From Acidimicrobiia bacterium (GTDB lineage Bacteria > Actinomycetota > Acidimicrobiia > IMCC26256 > JAOSJM01), in contig JAOSJM010000007.1 of assembly GCA_027494165.1 (NCBI GenBank), positions 62,001 to 126,000 on the forward strand: a stretch of 64,000 bases of DNA, in the 5' to 3' direction. Shown one piece after another: positions 38,448-46,470 of the stretch. The position numbers and the translations under genes were made by a program. Every line of letters begins with the position of its first letter. The first letter of the stretch is position 1. Below the pieces are notes generated by a model that made no database searches, had not been told where the DNA came from, and was given only the letters and a program-made list of their open reading frames with translations.

Positions 38448-39875
38448 TCACGGTGAGGGCGGGTCGGGGCCCGAACGCGACCAGTCGCGGCCGGTCTTCT
38501 CGCGGTGATGCGGTCGGCACAGCGGGTGGATGTTCTCGTAGCTGGTGGGCCCACCCCGGGCGTGGGGGTCGCGGTGGTCCCACTCGATCCCGGCCCGGCG
38601 GTCGCAGCCCGGCACGGAGCAGACCAGGTCGCCGTCCCGGAGGATCGAGCGGACCTCGAGCGCGGTCCTCAGCTCGGCCGGGACGCGCCGCCCGAGGTGG
38701 CGGACCTTCGTGACCTCGGCGCCCTCGACGAGCACGGCCTTGAGGAAGGCGTCGTCCATGATCTCGCGGGCCCGCTCCAGCGGGATCGGCCCGACCCCTT
38801 GGACCAGGCACAGCTCGCCTCCCTCGACGGCCCCGCGCCGCAACGCCTCGTGCGACACGTGGACCACCATGTCGACCCGGGGTGCGGGCCGCAGGACGGT
38901 CGGGGCCTTCCGGCCAGCCTCGCCTGCTGCGGTCGCTCCCGGTGCCCGCGTTCCCGCGACCGTGCCGGCCACGAGCCCGTCGCCTCCGAGGAGGTCGGGC
39001 CGGTCGCACCTCCTCACGTGCCGCCCGTCGGTCTCACCGACGGGACCCGCGGGGTGTCCGACGGCAGGGCCTCCAGCCCGAGCGGTCACGAGGGTGACGA
39101 GCGCATCGGCGAGGTAGCGGTCGTGGCCCTCGCGCCGCCCCTCCCGGTGGCCGGCACGGTGCTCGGCGTCGGCCTGGTGCTCGATCCGGTTGACCACCAC
39201 CGCTCCCAGGTCGGGCGGGAGGCGAAACCGGCCCCAGACCATCCCCTCGTCGTCGCGGCCGTGGACGAGGCTGCGAGCGGCGTGCTGGCGGCGGTAGCGA
39301 CCCAGCCGGTCGTCGTCGGCCTCCAGGCGGACGTGCCTCGCCCGGTCCTGCAACGTCCTCAGGCCCTCGCGACCAGCCAGGGCCAAGAGGTCGCCTTCGG
39401 CCGAGGGGACGGCCTCGACCGCCATGGTGATCGCGTGGGCCTGCTCCACCGACACCGCGCCGGCCCGCAACGCGGCTTCGGTTCCGGGGGAGGCCTCGAG
39501 TCGCTTCGCCGTCTCGACGACCTCGGTGGCCCGAGCCAACGTCGTGACGCCCCTGGCCGCCAGCAGCTGGGCGGTCGAGCGGTGCCCGGCAGCACGGTAC
39601 GCGCCGAGCTCCTCGACCCGGCGGGCCGCCAGCACCTCACCCGCAGCCGCCACCCGACGCAAGCGAGTGAACGACCCCAGCAACCTCAACGCCTCGTCAC
39701 CCTCGAGGCGGCCCGGCGCCAACGCCTCGACCAGCCCCTCCAGCCTGGCGACGAGCTCGGCGACCTCGGTTGCCGACGCGGACGAAGCACCCGGGGCGCT
39801 CCTCGCGTGCCCGTCGGCGCGCGTCGCAGTCGCTGACGATACTGCCGCCGATACCCGCGTCGCCGAACGCGCCAC
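38448..39875 (-). CDS. DUF222/13E12-type HNH endonuclease, SOS-regulated
   Basis: A 475-residue protein. An N-terminal DUF222-like helical domain (about 30 to 330, LVARLEGLVEALAPGRLEGDEALRLLGSF) is followed by a C-terminal HNH motif: CSVPGCDRRAGIEWDHRDPHARGGPTSYENIHPLC, with HRE after it, carrying the two CxxC-type Cys and the catalytic His. This is the 13E12 repeat family of mycobacteria and relatives. The GTG at 39875 follows GGGGAGGG. A consensus promoter with a LexA box in its spacer lies about 70 bases upstream. It is probably expressed after DNA damage. The target is unknown. Confidence 0.92.
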   Translation of the reverse strand: MARSATRVSAAVSSATATRADGHARSAPGASSASATEVAELVARLEGLVEALAPGRLEGDEALRLLGSFTRLRRVAAAGEVLAARRVEELGAYRAAGHRSTAQLLAARGVTTLARATEVVETAKRLEASPGTEAALRAGAVSVEQAHAITMAVEAVPSAEGDLLALAGREGLRTLQDRARHVRLEADDDRLGRYRRQHAARSLVHGRDDEGMVWGRFRLPPDLGAVVVNRIEHQADAEHRAGHREGRREGHDRYLADALVTLVTARAGGPAVGHPAGPVGETDGRHVRRCDRPDLLGGDGLVAGTVAGTRAPGATAAGEAGRKAPTVLRPAPRVDMVVHVSHEALRRGAVEGGELCLVQGVGPIPLERAREIMDDAFLKAVLVEGAEVTKVRHLGRRVPAELRTALEVRSILRDGDLVCSVPGCDRRAGIEWDHRDPHARGGPTSYENIHPLCRPHHREKTGRDWSRSGPDPPSP

Positions 39876-39943
39876 CGCGCCCTCCCCGAAACCACCCTGG
39901 ACCGAGGAAGCCGTTCGACGCCCGGCTACGAAGCGCTCCCGTC

Positions 39944-39972
39944 ACCCTATACGAACACCTGTTCGATGTCAA
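39944..39972 (-). promoter_or_regulatory. LexA-repressed promoter (TTGACA, 17, TAGGGT) with SOS box in the spacer
   Basis: On the minus strand TTGACA (39967-39972) and TAGGGT (39944-39949) are spaced by 17 bases. The spacer is filled by TCGAACAGGTGTTCGT, matching the actinobacterial LexA box CGAAC-N4-GTTCG with perfect arms (39952-39965). LexA bound here would cover both hexamers. The next gene downstream is the HNH endonuclease. Confidence 0.88.
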
Positions 39973-39982
39973 GGATCGGGCT

Positions 39983-41074
39983 TCACCGCATCCCGAACGC
40001 CACGACGGCGTTGTCGACCACCTTCGCCGCGCTGGTCCGCCATCCCCTCCCGACGAGACGGCTCGGGCAGGTCCTCGCCGCCACGCGAGCGAGGTCCTGC
40101 CACGCGCCCAGGAAGGCCTGACGCTGGCGCACCTGGAGGTCGGTCCACTCGAAGAAGCGTCCGGTATAGGCCCGATCCATCGGAGGCACGAGGTCCGGAA
40201 GGAGGTGGTGGAGGGTCTTGGTGCCCGGCACCACCCGCGACACGTTGGCGACGATCGGGAGCGTTCGGATCAACTCCCAGACCTCGGTCCCGACGGGCTC
40301 CGCCGTGGCTCCCAGCTTCTCGAGCTCGAGCCCGTCGAGCGCCACGAGCGGGGCGCTGTGCGCCCGCAACGCCGCGGCGAGCTCGGGGACGGGGACGAGG
40401 CGGGAACCCCGTTTCCCGATCCCCCAGGCTCGCAGCGTGTCGTGGAGGAGGCGAACGAAGCGGTCGTCGGCGAGCGCGTGAGCGAGCGTGCCGTGCGCCC
40501 GGCGACGATCGATCGTCGCCCGGTGGAGCTCGTACTGGCCGCTGCGCGTGAACGGCACGCGACGGTCGTAGTCGGCGACGTAGCCGTCGAAGCCGGCGAC
40601 GAGCATCTCGAGTCGAGCTTCGATGCGAGACCGCTTCGACGACGGGCCGGCCCGTCGCCCGGGCAGGGGTCCCCACGACCGCTCGACCCGGGTCGGACCT
40701 GACACCCGGCCCCCGGGGACATCTGCGGCAGCCGAACCGGGCCGCGCCGGCCACGTGGAGACGGCGGGCCCGGCGGCGCCCCCGGCCCGGGTCGAGCGCC
40801 TCGCCCGAGCCCCACCCGGCGAGACGAGCGTGTAGACACCGCGGTCGACGCGGCGGAACACCTCGCCGCACGCGCTCCGGGGTCCACCCGGTGCGTTCGC
40901 CGTCATGCCCTGGAGGATCGGGCCGATCGACGACGGGTCGCGATCGGGATCCATCAGCTGGACGGCGGCGATCAGCTCGGCCCGGGTGAACTCGGTGGTT
41001 CCACGGGCCGTGAGGCCACGCCCAGCGTCGAGCAGGAGCTGCCACGTCGGACGGTGGTCACGACTCCCGGCCAT
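39983..41074 (-). CDS. Uncharacterised protein, winged-helix-like N-terminus and DUF6308-like C-terminus
   Basis: A 363-residue protein. Residues about 1 to 75 (WQLLLDAGRGLTARGTTEFTRAELIAAVQLM, ending FRRVDRGVYTLVSP) look like a winged helix of the kind found N-terminal to restriction-associated proteins. A basic Arg/Pro linker follows. Residues about 140 to 363 (SGQYELHRATIDRRRAHGTLAHAL, FEWTDLQVRQRQAFLGAWQDLARV) are helical and recall actinobacterial DUF6308 proteins. The ATG at 41074 has GAGGAGCGGGAG upstream, which decides the start. It lies upstream of the SOS-controlled HNH gene and downstream of the NYN gene. The role is unknown; DNA-related is a guess from the context. Confidence 0.65.
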   Translation of the reverse strand: MAGSRDHRPTWQLLLDAGRGLTARGTTEFTRAELIAAVQLMDPDRDPSSIGPILQGMTANAPGGPRSACGEVFRRVDRGVYTLVSPGGARARRSTRAGGAAGPAVSTWPARPGSAAADVPGGRVSGPTRVERSWGPLPGRRAGPSSKRSRIEARLEMLVAGFDGYVADYDRRVPFTRSGQYELHRATIDRRRAHGTLAHALADDRFVRLLHDTLRAWGIGKRGSRLVPVPELAAALRAHSAPLVALDGLELEKLGATAEPVGTEVWELIRTLPIVANVSRVVPGTKTLHHLLPDLVPPMDRAYTGRFFEWTDLQVRQRQAFLGAWQDLARVAARTCPSRLVGRGWRTSAAKVVDNAVVAFGMR

Positions 41075-41173
41075 CTCCCGCTCCTCGCCGCACCCGGCTT
41101 CTCCTGCCCGGATCGCCCGCCGGACGATGCCACGTCCGGGCGGAGCTCGCACGTGCCCGACGGGCGAGGCCCC

Positions 41174-41683
41174 TCACGCCGCGACGGCAACATCGGCGAC
41201 GTCGGCGACGTCGGCGGGCAGCCAGGCCACACGGAAGCCGAGGTGCCGGTACCGGCCGTGCAGGCTGCCGGGGCGGGAGACCACGAGCACGTCGACGCCG
41301 AGGTCGCGCACCGCGGCCGCCCGGGCGACGAAGATGCCGTCGCCGCTGCCCACCACGAGCCGGCCGGCCCGGCGGGCCACGAACTCGGGGGCCGCGTGGG
41401 CCAGGAGCGCCAGGTCGGCCCCGTTCCTCCCGCACGCCGTGTGCACCACGCACTCCACGCCGAGGTCTCGCAGCTCCCACACGAACGAGCGGGCCAGGCC
41501 CGGGTTGCACGCCAGGTACACGAGGTCGCCCCGCCGCCACCCGGCCACCGCCAGGTACCGGTCGAGCACCGCGATCGCGTCCCCGGGCGGCCCGTCGCCG
41601 AGCAGGTTCTCGAGGTCGACCAGGTGCAGGGTCCGCTCGCGGACGAGAACCCGCCCGAGGTCGATGTCCGTCGTCGCCGCCAT
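41174..41683 (-). CDS. NYN-like (PIN-fold) protein
   Basis: A 169-residue protein with the acidic spacing of an NYN/PIN ribonuclease fold. Acidic residues lie in HLVDLENLLGDG, GADLALLAHA and VVGSGDGIFVARAAAVRDLG, with the last strand VDVLVVSRPGSLHGRYRHLG. NYN proteins cut RNA or act as RNA-processing subunits. The ATG at 41683 has GAGGGG upstream. The Asp/Val/Ala tail (ADVADVADVAVAA) is odd. It is the first gene of the minus-strand group NYN, unknown, HNH. Confidence 0.78.
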   Translation of the reverse strand: MAATTDIDLGRVLVRERTLHLVDLENLLGDGPPGDAIAVLDRYLAVAGWRRGDLVYLACNPGLARSFVWELRDLGVECVVHTACGRNGADLALLAHAAPEFVARRAGRLVVGSGDGIFVARAAAVRDLGVDVLVVSRPGSLHGRYRHLGFRVAWLPADVADVADVAVAA

Positions 41684-41888
41684 CGTCCCCACCCCTCTCG
41701 ACACACCGGGATCATCCGCCGGGGGTACGACAAGTTCCACCGATGTCATCTCCCGGCGCGCCCCCCCTCCTCCTCCGTCCCCGGGAAGGTGACCGCCGTG
41801 TCAGGTGTTGCAGCCACCGGGTACGGGGACCGACGGGCCCGGATCCGGGGAGCCAGGGCGACCCGAGCGGGTCGACGAAGGGGGACGG

Positions 41889-43010
41889 ATGAGGGAGTAC
41901 CGGATCGTCGACGCGGACTGTCACGTCATGGAGCCACCCGACCTCTGGAAGCGCTGGCTGCCCGAGCGGTTCCAGGACCGGGCGCCCCGCCTCGTGAAGG
42001 ACGCCGAGGGCGGGGACGCCTGGGAGCTCGAGCCCGGCCGGCCCCCGATGACCATCGGGCTGGTCACCACGCCGGGGAAGCGCTACGAGGACTTCAAGTG
42101 GACCGGCTCGACCTACGAGTCGATCCGCCCCTCGTGCTTCGACGGCAAGGCCCGCCTCGAGGACATGGACGCCGACGGCGTCGACGCCGAGCTCCTCTAC
42201 CCGAGCCAGCGCACGATGCACTACTTCATGGGCAACCAGGACGTGGAGCTCCACCGGGCGGGCGTCCGGGCCTACAACGACTTCCTCGCCGAGGAGTTCT
42301 GCGCCGCCGATCCGGAGCGACTGTTCGGCCTGGCCCAGATCCCGAACCTCGGCGTCGACGAGGCGGTGGCCGAGCTCCGCCGCTGCAGGGAGAAGGGCTA
42401 CCGCGGGGCGATCATCTCGGCCTGGCCGTCGGGGGAACGACACCCTCTCCGAGGCCGACGATCCCTTCTGGGCCGCGGCCGAGGAGATGGGGATGCCCGT
42501 CTCGATCCACATCAACATCCAGCGCCGGCGCCAGCAGGCGAGCCTGCCCGACGGCGTGGCGGCCATCGGGATGATGGCCTTCGCCGGCATGCTCGGCTTC
42601 CCCCGATCCTGGCCGAGCTCATCATGTCGGGCCTGTTCGACCGCCGGCCAGGCCTCACCGTCGTGGGCACCGAGGTGGAGGTCGGCTGGATCCCCGAGGC
42701 CCTCGAGCAGCTCGACAACTTCTACTGGCGCAACCGGACCTGGACCGGCCTGAAGCTCGCCGACCTCCCCAGCGAGTACTTCCACCGGCACTTCGTCTGC
42801 ACGTTCATCAAGGACCGCATCGGGGTGGTGCTGCGCCACGACGTCGGGGTGGAGAACATGGCCTGGTCGAGCGACTTCCCCCACCACGGCAACGACTGGC
42901 CGTACAGCCGGGCCGTGATCTCCGAGATGCTGCAGGGCGTGCCCAAGGCCGAGCGCGACCTCATCGTGGGCGGCAACGCGGCCCGCATCTACGGCCTCGG
43001 CACCGGCTGA
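41889..43010 (+). CDS. Amidohydrolase family 2 metal-dependent hydrolase (two compensating indels)
   Basis: A protein of about 373 residues with the TIM-barrel fold of ACMSD-like amidohydrolases. Metal ligands appear as DADCHVME (DxHxxE), a His in VSIHINIQ, and the Asp in SSDFPHH. The G5 run 42431-42435 has one base too many and the C5 run 42600-42604 one too few. Between them the frame reads as Arg-rich nonsense for about 55 residues. The restored sequence GNDTLSEADDPFWAAAEEMGMPVSIHINIQ is normal for the family. The start ATG is at 41889. The family decarboxylates or hydrolyses small acids. It is alone on the + strand. Confidence 0.88.
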   Translation: MREYRIVDADCHVMEPPDLWKRWLPERFQDRAPRLVKDAEGGDAWELEPGRPPMTIGLVTTPGKRYEDFKWTGSTYESIRPSCFDGKARLEDMDADGVDAELLYPSQRTMHYFMGNQDVELHRAGVRAYNDFLAEEFCAADPERLFGLAQIPNLGVDEAVAELRRCREKGYRGAIISAWPSGERHPLRGRRSLLGRGRGDGDARLDPHQHPAPAPAGEPARRRGGHRDDGLRRHARLPPILAELIMSGLFDRRPGLTVVGTEVEVGWIPEALEQLDNFYWRNRTWTGLKLADLPSEYFHRHFVCTFIKDRIGVVLRHDVGVENMAWSSDFPHHGNDWPYSRAVISEMLQGVPKAERDLIVGGNAARIYGLGTG

Positions 43011-43036
43011 GGGATCGAGGTGGGTGAGCGTTCGAC

Positions 43037-43417
43037 GTGGACCGGGACCTGTCCGCACCGGCGACGATCGTGGGGTGGCTCGTCGGCCTTCCCGTGCTCG
43101 TGTGGACCACCTGGACCGGCGTCCAGTTCTTCACCGGGGGCACGGTGCCGCTGCTCGGCTGGACGGTCGAGCAGTCGGCGTTCTGGGGCGTCGCGTGGTT
43201 CGTCGCGGGCGAGTACCTGGTGTTCATGGCCCTGGTCGCCCCGGTCGTGATCGTCGTCGAGCTGCTGGTACGAGCGATACGAGCGGCGGCCCGGCGCGGG
43301 GCGGGTCCGGCGCCGACCCCGGCTACCGGTAGTCGGGGTTGGGGAAGTCGAGACGGCAGCCGGCGTCCCAGACCGAGCGCTGGTTCCCGTGGGCCGGGAA
43401 GCCCCCGGCGTCCTTGA
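43037..43417 (+). CDS. Small membrane protein with two TM helices
   Basis: A 126-residue protein with two clear TM helices (ATIVGWLVGLPVLVWTTWTG and AGEYLVFMALVAPVVIVVEL). An Arg/Pro/Gly-rich tail follows, which overlaps the 3' end of the flavodoxin-fold gene on the other strand by 95 bases. A one-base shift near 43300 would end it at 43332 without that overlap. The GTG start follows the amidohydrolase by 26 bases but has only a weak Shine-Dalgarno. No family is recognised. Confidence 0.5.
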   Translation: MDRDLSAPATIVGWLVGLPVLVWTTWTGVQFFTGGTVPLLGWTVEQSAFWGVAWFVAGEYLVFMALVAPVVIVVELLVRAIRAAARRGAGPAPTPATGSRGWGSRDGSRRPRPSAGSRGPGSPRRP

Positions 43418-44069
43418 GCATCCGGGCCAGGTGCATGAGGTTCCAGGTCATGAACGTCGTGTTGCGGTTGGTGAAGTCGTTCTCGGGCCCACCCGAGCCC
43501 GGGTCGAGGTAGGACGGGCCGGGGCCGGCCTCACCGATCCACGCCGCGTCGGCCTGCGGCGGGACGGCGAAGCCGAGGTGCTGCAGGGAGTAGAGGACGT
43601 GCATCGCGCAGTGCTTCGCGCCGTCCTCGTTGCCGGTGACGATGCATCCGCCGACCCGGCCGTAGTAGGCGTACTGGCCGTGCTCGTTGAGCTGGCTCGA
43701 GTTGCCGTAGAGGCGCTCGATCACCCGGGTGCACACCGACGACTTCTGCCCCAGCCAGATCGGCGTCGTGAGGATCAGGATGTCGGCCGCGAGGACCTGC
43801 TCGAAGATCTCCGGCCACTCGTCACGATCCCACCCGTGCTCGGTCATGTCGGGCCAGATCCCCGTGGCGATGTCGCGGTCGACCGGACGGAGGCAGTCGA
43901 CGGCGACCCCGTTGGCCTCGAGGATGGCGATAGCGAGGTCGGCGAGGCCCTGGGTGTGCGACTGCTCGGGGCTGCGCTTCAGGGTGCAGTTGAGCACCAG
44001 GGCCGACAGGTCCGAGAAGTCCCAGCGGGACGTGTCGCACAGCTCCTGCTGCTGCTCCGAGAGCGCCAT
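43323..44069 (-). CDS. NADPH-dependent FMN reductase / flavodoxin-fold protein
   Basis: A 248-residue flavodoxin-fold protein. The phosphate-binding start is LSALVLNCTLKRSPEQSHTQGLADLAI. ADILILTTPIWLGQKSSVCTRVIERLYG gives the second FMN loop, and GRVGGCIVTGNEDGAKH the third. The length and motifs fit the NADPH-dependent FMN reductase group, often quinone or azo reductases. The ATG at 44069 has GGGAGG upstream. It converges on the small membrane protein. Confidence 0.87.
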   Translation of the reverse strand: MALSEQQQELCDTSRWDFSDLSALVLNCTLKRSPEQSHTQGLADLAIAILEANGVAVDCLRPVDRDIATGIWPDMTEHGWDRDEWPEIFEQVLAADILILTTPIWLGQKSSVCTRVIERLYGNSSQLNEHGQYAYYGRVGGCIVTGNEDGAKHCAMHVLYSLQHLGFAVPPQADAAWIGEAGPGPSYLDPGSGGPENDFTNRNTTFMTWNLMHLARMLKDAGGFPAHGNQRSVWDAGCRLDFPNPDYR

Positions 44070-44331
44070 CGGGACCCCCCTCCCGCCCGGCGCCGGCCGG
44101 GTGTCCCGGACGCTAGCCAGCCGGACGGCCTGCCGGTCGTCGCCCCCGGCCGTCGGCAGCGAGGCACCGACCGTCCCCCGCGCCCGGCGGCGGTCTCCTC
44201 GCCCACCCAGGTTGGTGCGGAATCCGGGCCCACGACCCCGAAACCGCGCCGACTCGGGGACGACAGGGGGCCGGGCGCGAGGGTGCCGAGCAGCCCGATG
44301 GCTGCTCGGCACCGCTCGGGAGGGAAGAGCT

Positions 44332-45012
44332 CTAGGCCTTCACGACCTTGTGGTGGTGCCAGAGTCCCAACCCGACCAGGACGAGCATCACGCCCGCCGC
44401 CGCGAAGGCGACGATGGCGGCGATGCCGGCGATCCGGCCGATCGTCGACCAGGCGTAGGTCGAGAGCAGCAGACCCCGCAGGGTCTCGCCCTTGAAGACC
44501 GAGTCACGCTGCGAGGTGAGCCGGCTCGCCGTCGCCTGCAGCTCGGCGATCTCCTCCTCGCTGGCTCCCGACTCCTGCGCCGCGGTCACCGCGTCGCGGG
44601 CCTCCCGCTCGGGCCCGCCGAGCTCGGCGTAGGTCTGCCCGTCGGCCATCCCCTCGAGGTGGCCGTCGATGTAGCTGGCGTAGGCGTTCGCCTCCTGCCC
44701 GGTCGTGACCTGCTCTCCCGCGTACTTCAGGAGGTCGGTGCGGCCCTGCTCCTCGAGCGACGCGGCCTCCGGGAAGAAGATCTGCTGCTCGGTCAGCTCG
44801 TCGTTCACGTGGTCGTGCGCGAAGTTGGCGCCCCAGGTCAGCAACCCTCCGGCGACGACCAGGACCACCATCACGACGACCCCGAGCGCGATCAGGATCG
44901 CGTCGACCGTCCGGCGCGGCAGCTTGACGACGGGTTCGGCAGGGACCTTCTGCTGCTGCGACGGGGGACCGCTGCCACCGGTTCCCACGTCACGCTCGGT
45001 GACGAGTGCCAT
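44332..45012 (-). CDS. Two-TM membrane protein with helical extracytoplasmic loop
   Basis: A 226-residue protein with one TM helix at about 41 to 66 (DAILIALGVVVMVVLVVAGGLLTWG) and another near the C-terminus (IAGIAAIVAFAAAGVMLVLVGLGLW). The loop between them is about 110 residues, helical and charged (EEQGRTDLLKYAGEQVTTGQEANAYASYIDGHLEGM in pieces). Similar proteins are common but uncharacterised in actinobacteria. The ATG has GGAGGGAG upstream. It stands alone, with a rather AT-rich upstream region. Confidence 0.72.
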   Translation of the reverse strand: MALVTERDVGTGGSGPPSQQQKVPAEPVVKLPRRTVDAILIALGVVVMVVLVVAGGLLTWGANFAHDHVNDELTEQQIFFPEAASLEEQGRTDLLKYAGEQVTTGQEANAYASYIDGHLEGMADGQTYAELGGPEREARDAVTAAQESGASEEEIAELQATASRLTSQRDSVFKGETLRGLLLSTYAWSTIGRIAGIAAIVAFAAAGVMLVLVGLGLWHHHKVVKA

Positions 45013-45209
45013 CGTGTGCTCCCTCCGCACGGGCCCTCACCGGACCCTTTATCTATCGAATCCGATGATCGCGAATCGGGGGTGTAATCGCTTGAGGACA
45101 TCGTTGGAGAGACAGAAGGACCTTCTCATCCCCCCGAGCGGGACCTTCGTCACCGCCGATCGCCGCCCGAGATGGTGCCCAGGGTCGGAAACGATCGCGT
45201 GGGGCTCGA
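45013..45209. other. AT-richer intergenic stretch
   Basis: These 197 bases between the two-TM gene and the esterase contain the least GC-rich sequence in the window (for example TTTATCTATCGAATCC). On the minus strand GATAGAT and TAAAGGGT are possible -10 elements for the two-TM gene. No stem-loop terminator or small gene is evident. Confidence 0.4.
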
Positions 45210-46331
45210 TCAGCCCGCGGGCAGCCGGTGGGCCTCGAAGAGCTCCCACATGACCGCGTTCGCGTCGATCGAGAAGGTGGTGGGCCCCATGATCGACTCC
45301 AGGGCCCCCGACGTCGCGGAGCCGGGCCAGGCGTGGCCGCCGCCCTCGACCCGGTAGAGCTGCACCGTGGCGCCCGCGGGGCAGGGATGCTCGACGAGCG
45401 TCACGTCGTCGGCCACGGCCGTCTCGGCGGGCGCGCCCTCGCAACCGTTGCGTGCGGCCCAGGCGGCGAGGATCTCGGGCACCGAGGGACCCCGCAGGAC
45501 GCGCTCGGCGGGCCCGGTCGACTCCGGAGCGCCCAGCTCCCCGATCGTCCGGCCCGATCCGTCGGGCGCGGGGAGCGACAGCGTGGCCGAGCCGATCCCG
45601 CCGTCGAAGGCGACGAACCCGTCGGCGGTGCCGTGGAAGGCGACGACCGGCACCGGGCGGGCCGGAGCGCAGCCCTCGATGTCGAGGACGCCGGCGACGG
45701 GCGCCACGGCGGCCACGCGATCCGCGTACTCGCACGCGACCGCCGAGGTCATGAACGCGCCGTTCGAGAGCCCGGTGACGTACACCCGGTCGGTGTCGAC
45801 GCACAGGGTGGACTCGACGTGGTCGAGCAGGTCGCCGAAGAAGTCGAGGTCGGCGGAGCCGAGCGTGACGTCCCACATGGGGACCGGGCCCCCACCCTGG
45901 GGCGTGACGGTGACGAAGCCGTGCTCGTCGCCGAAGGGTCCCAGCCCGCTCATGCGGGTGTGGATCTCCGCGCCCTCCGTGTAGCCGTGGAAGTCGACGA
46001 CCACCGGCACCGGGTCGGTGCCCGTGTACGAGGGCGGGACGTGGCGCAGGTACCAGCGCCCCGCTCCGCCGGCGCCGCCGGCGCCGCCGGCGCCCAGCGT
46101 GACCTTCTCCTCCCCCGGGCCGACCGGGGCGGGCTCGTCGCACCCCGCCGAGGCCGCCACCGCGGTGGTGGGAGCGGACGCCGTGGAGCTCGCCGGCGGC
46201 ACCCGATCGCCGGACCCGCCGCCCGATCGGCCGGAGCCGTCGCCGGCGTCCCCTCCCGGGGAGCCGCCGCACGCGGGCGCCACCGCCATGAGCACGAGGG
46301 CGAGCAGGAGCCGGGGTCGCACGCGACCCAT
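45210..46331 (-). CDS. Lipoprotein esterase, PHB depolymerase-like (LpqC type)
   Basis: A 373-residue exported esterase. The N-terminus is a lipoprotein signal with lipobox VAPAC, followed by a Gly/Ser-rich tether. The catalytic Ser lies in TGLSNGAFM, Asp in HGTADGFVAF and His in GGGHAWPG, with DFHGYTEGAEIHTRMSGL as the oxyanion region. Length and motifs match LpqC / poly(3-hydroxybutyrate) depolymerase-like proteins. The chosen ATG is 46331; the open frame upstream is Arg-rich and not protein-like. A GAGGAGGAGGAG tract (46068-46092) encodes a Gly/Ala repeat just after the tether. Confidence 0.88.
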   Translation of the reverse strand: MGRVRPRLLLALVLMAVAPACGGSPGGDAGDGSGRSGGGSGDRVPPASSTASAPTTAVAASAGCDEPAPVGPGEEKVTLGAGGAGGAGGAGRWYLRHVPPSYTGTDPVPVVVDFHGYTEGAEIHTRMSGLGPFGDEHGFVTVTPQGGGPVPMWDVTLGSADLDFFGDLLDHVESTLCVDTDRVYVTGLSNGAFMTSAVACEYADRVAAVAPVAGVLDIEGCAPARPVPVVAFHGTADGFVAFDGGIGSATLSLPAPDGSGRTIGELGAPESTGPAERVLRGPSVPEILAAWAARNGCEGAPAETAVADDVTLVEHPCPAGATVQLYRVEGGGHAWPGSATSGALESIMGPTTFSIDANAVMWELFEAHRLPAG

Positions 46332-46470
46332 CGTGGCACATACGGTCACGAAGCGGCCCGCCGGCCGGAGGAGCCCGGCTGGGTAGGCTCGGGACGGCAC
46401 CCGCGCCGCGCACCCGGGAGCGGGCCCGAGGCACCTCGGGCGACGACACCAACGCGACCAGGGGGTCGAC

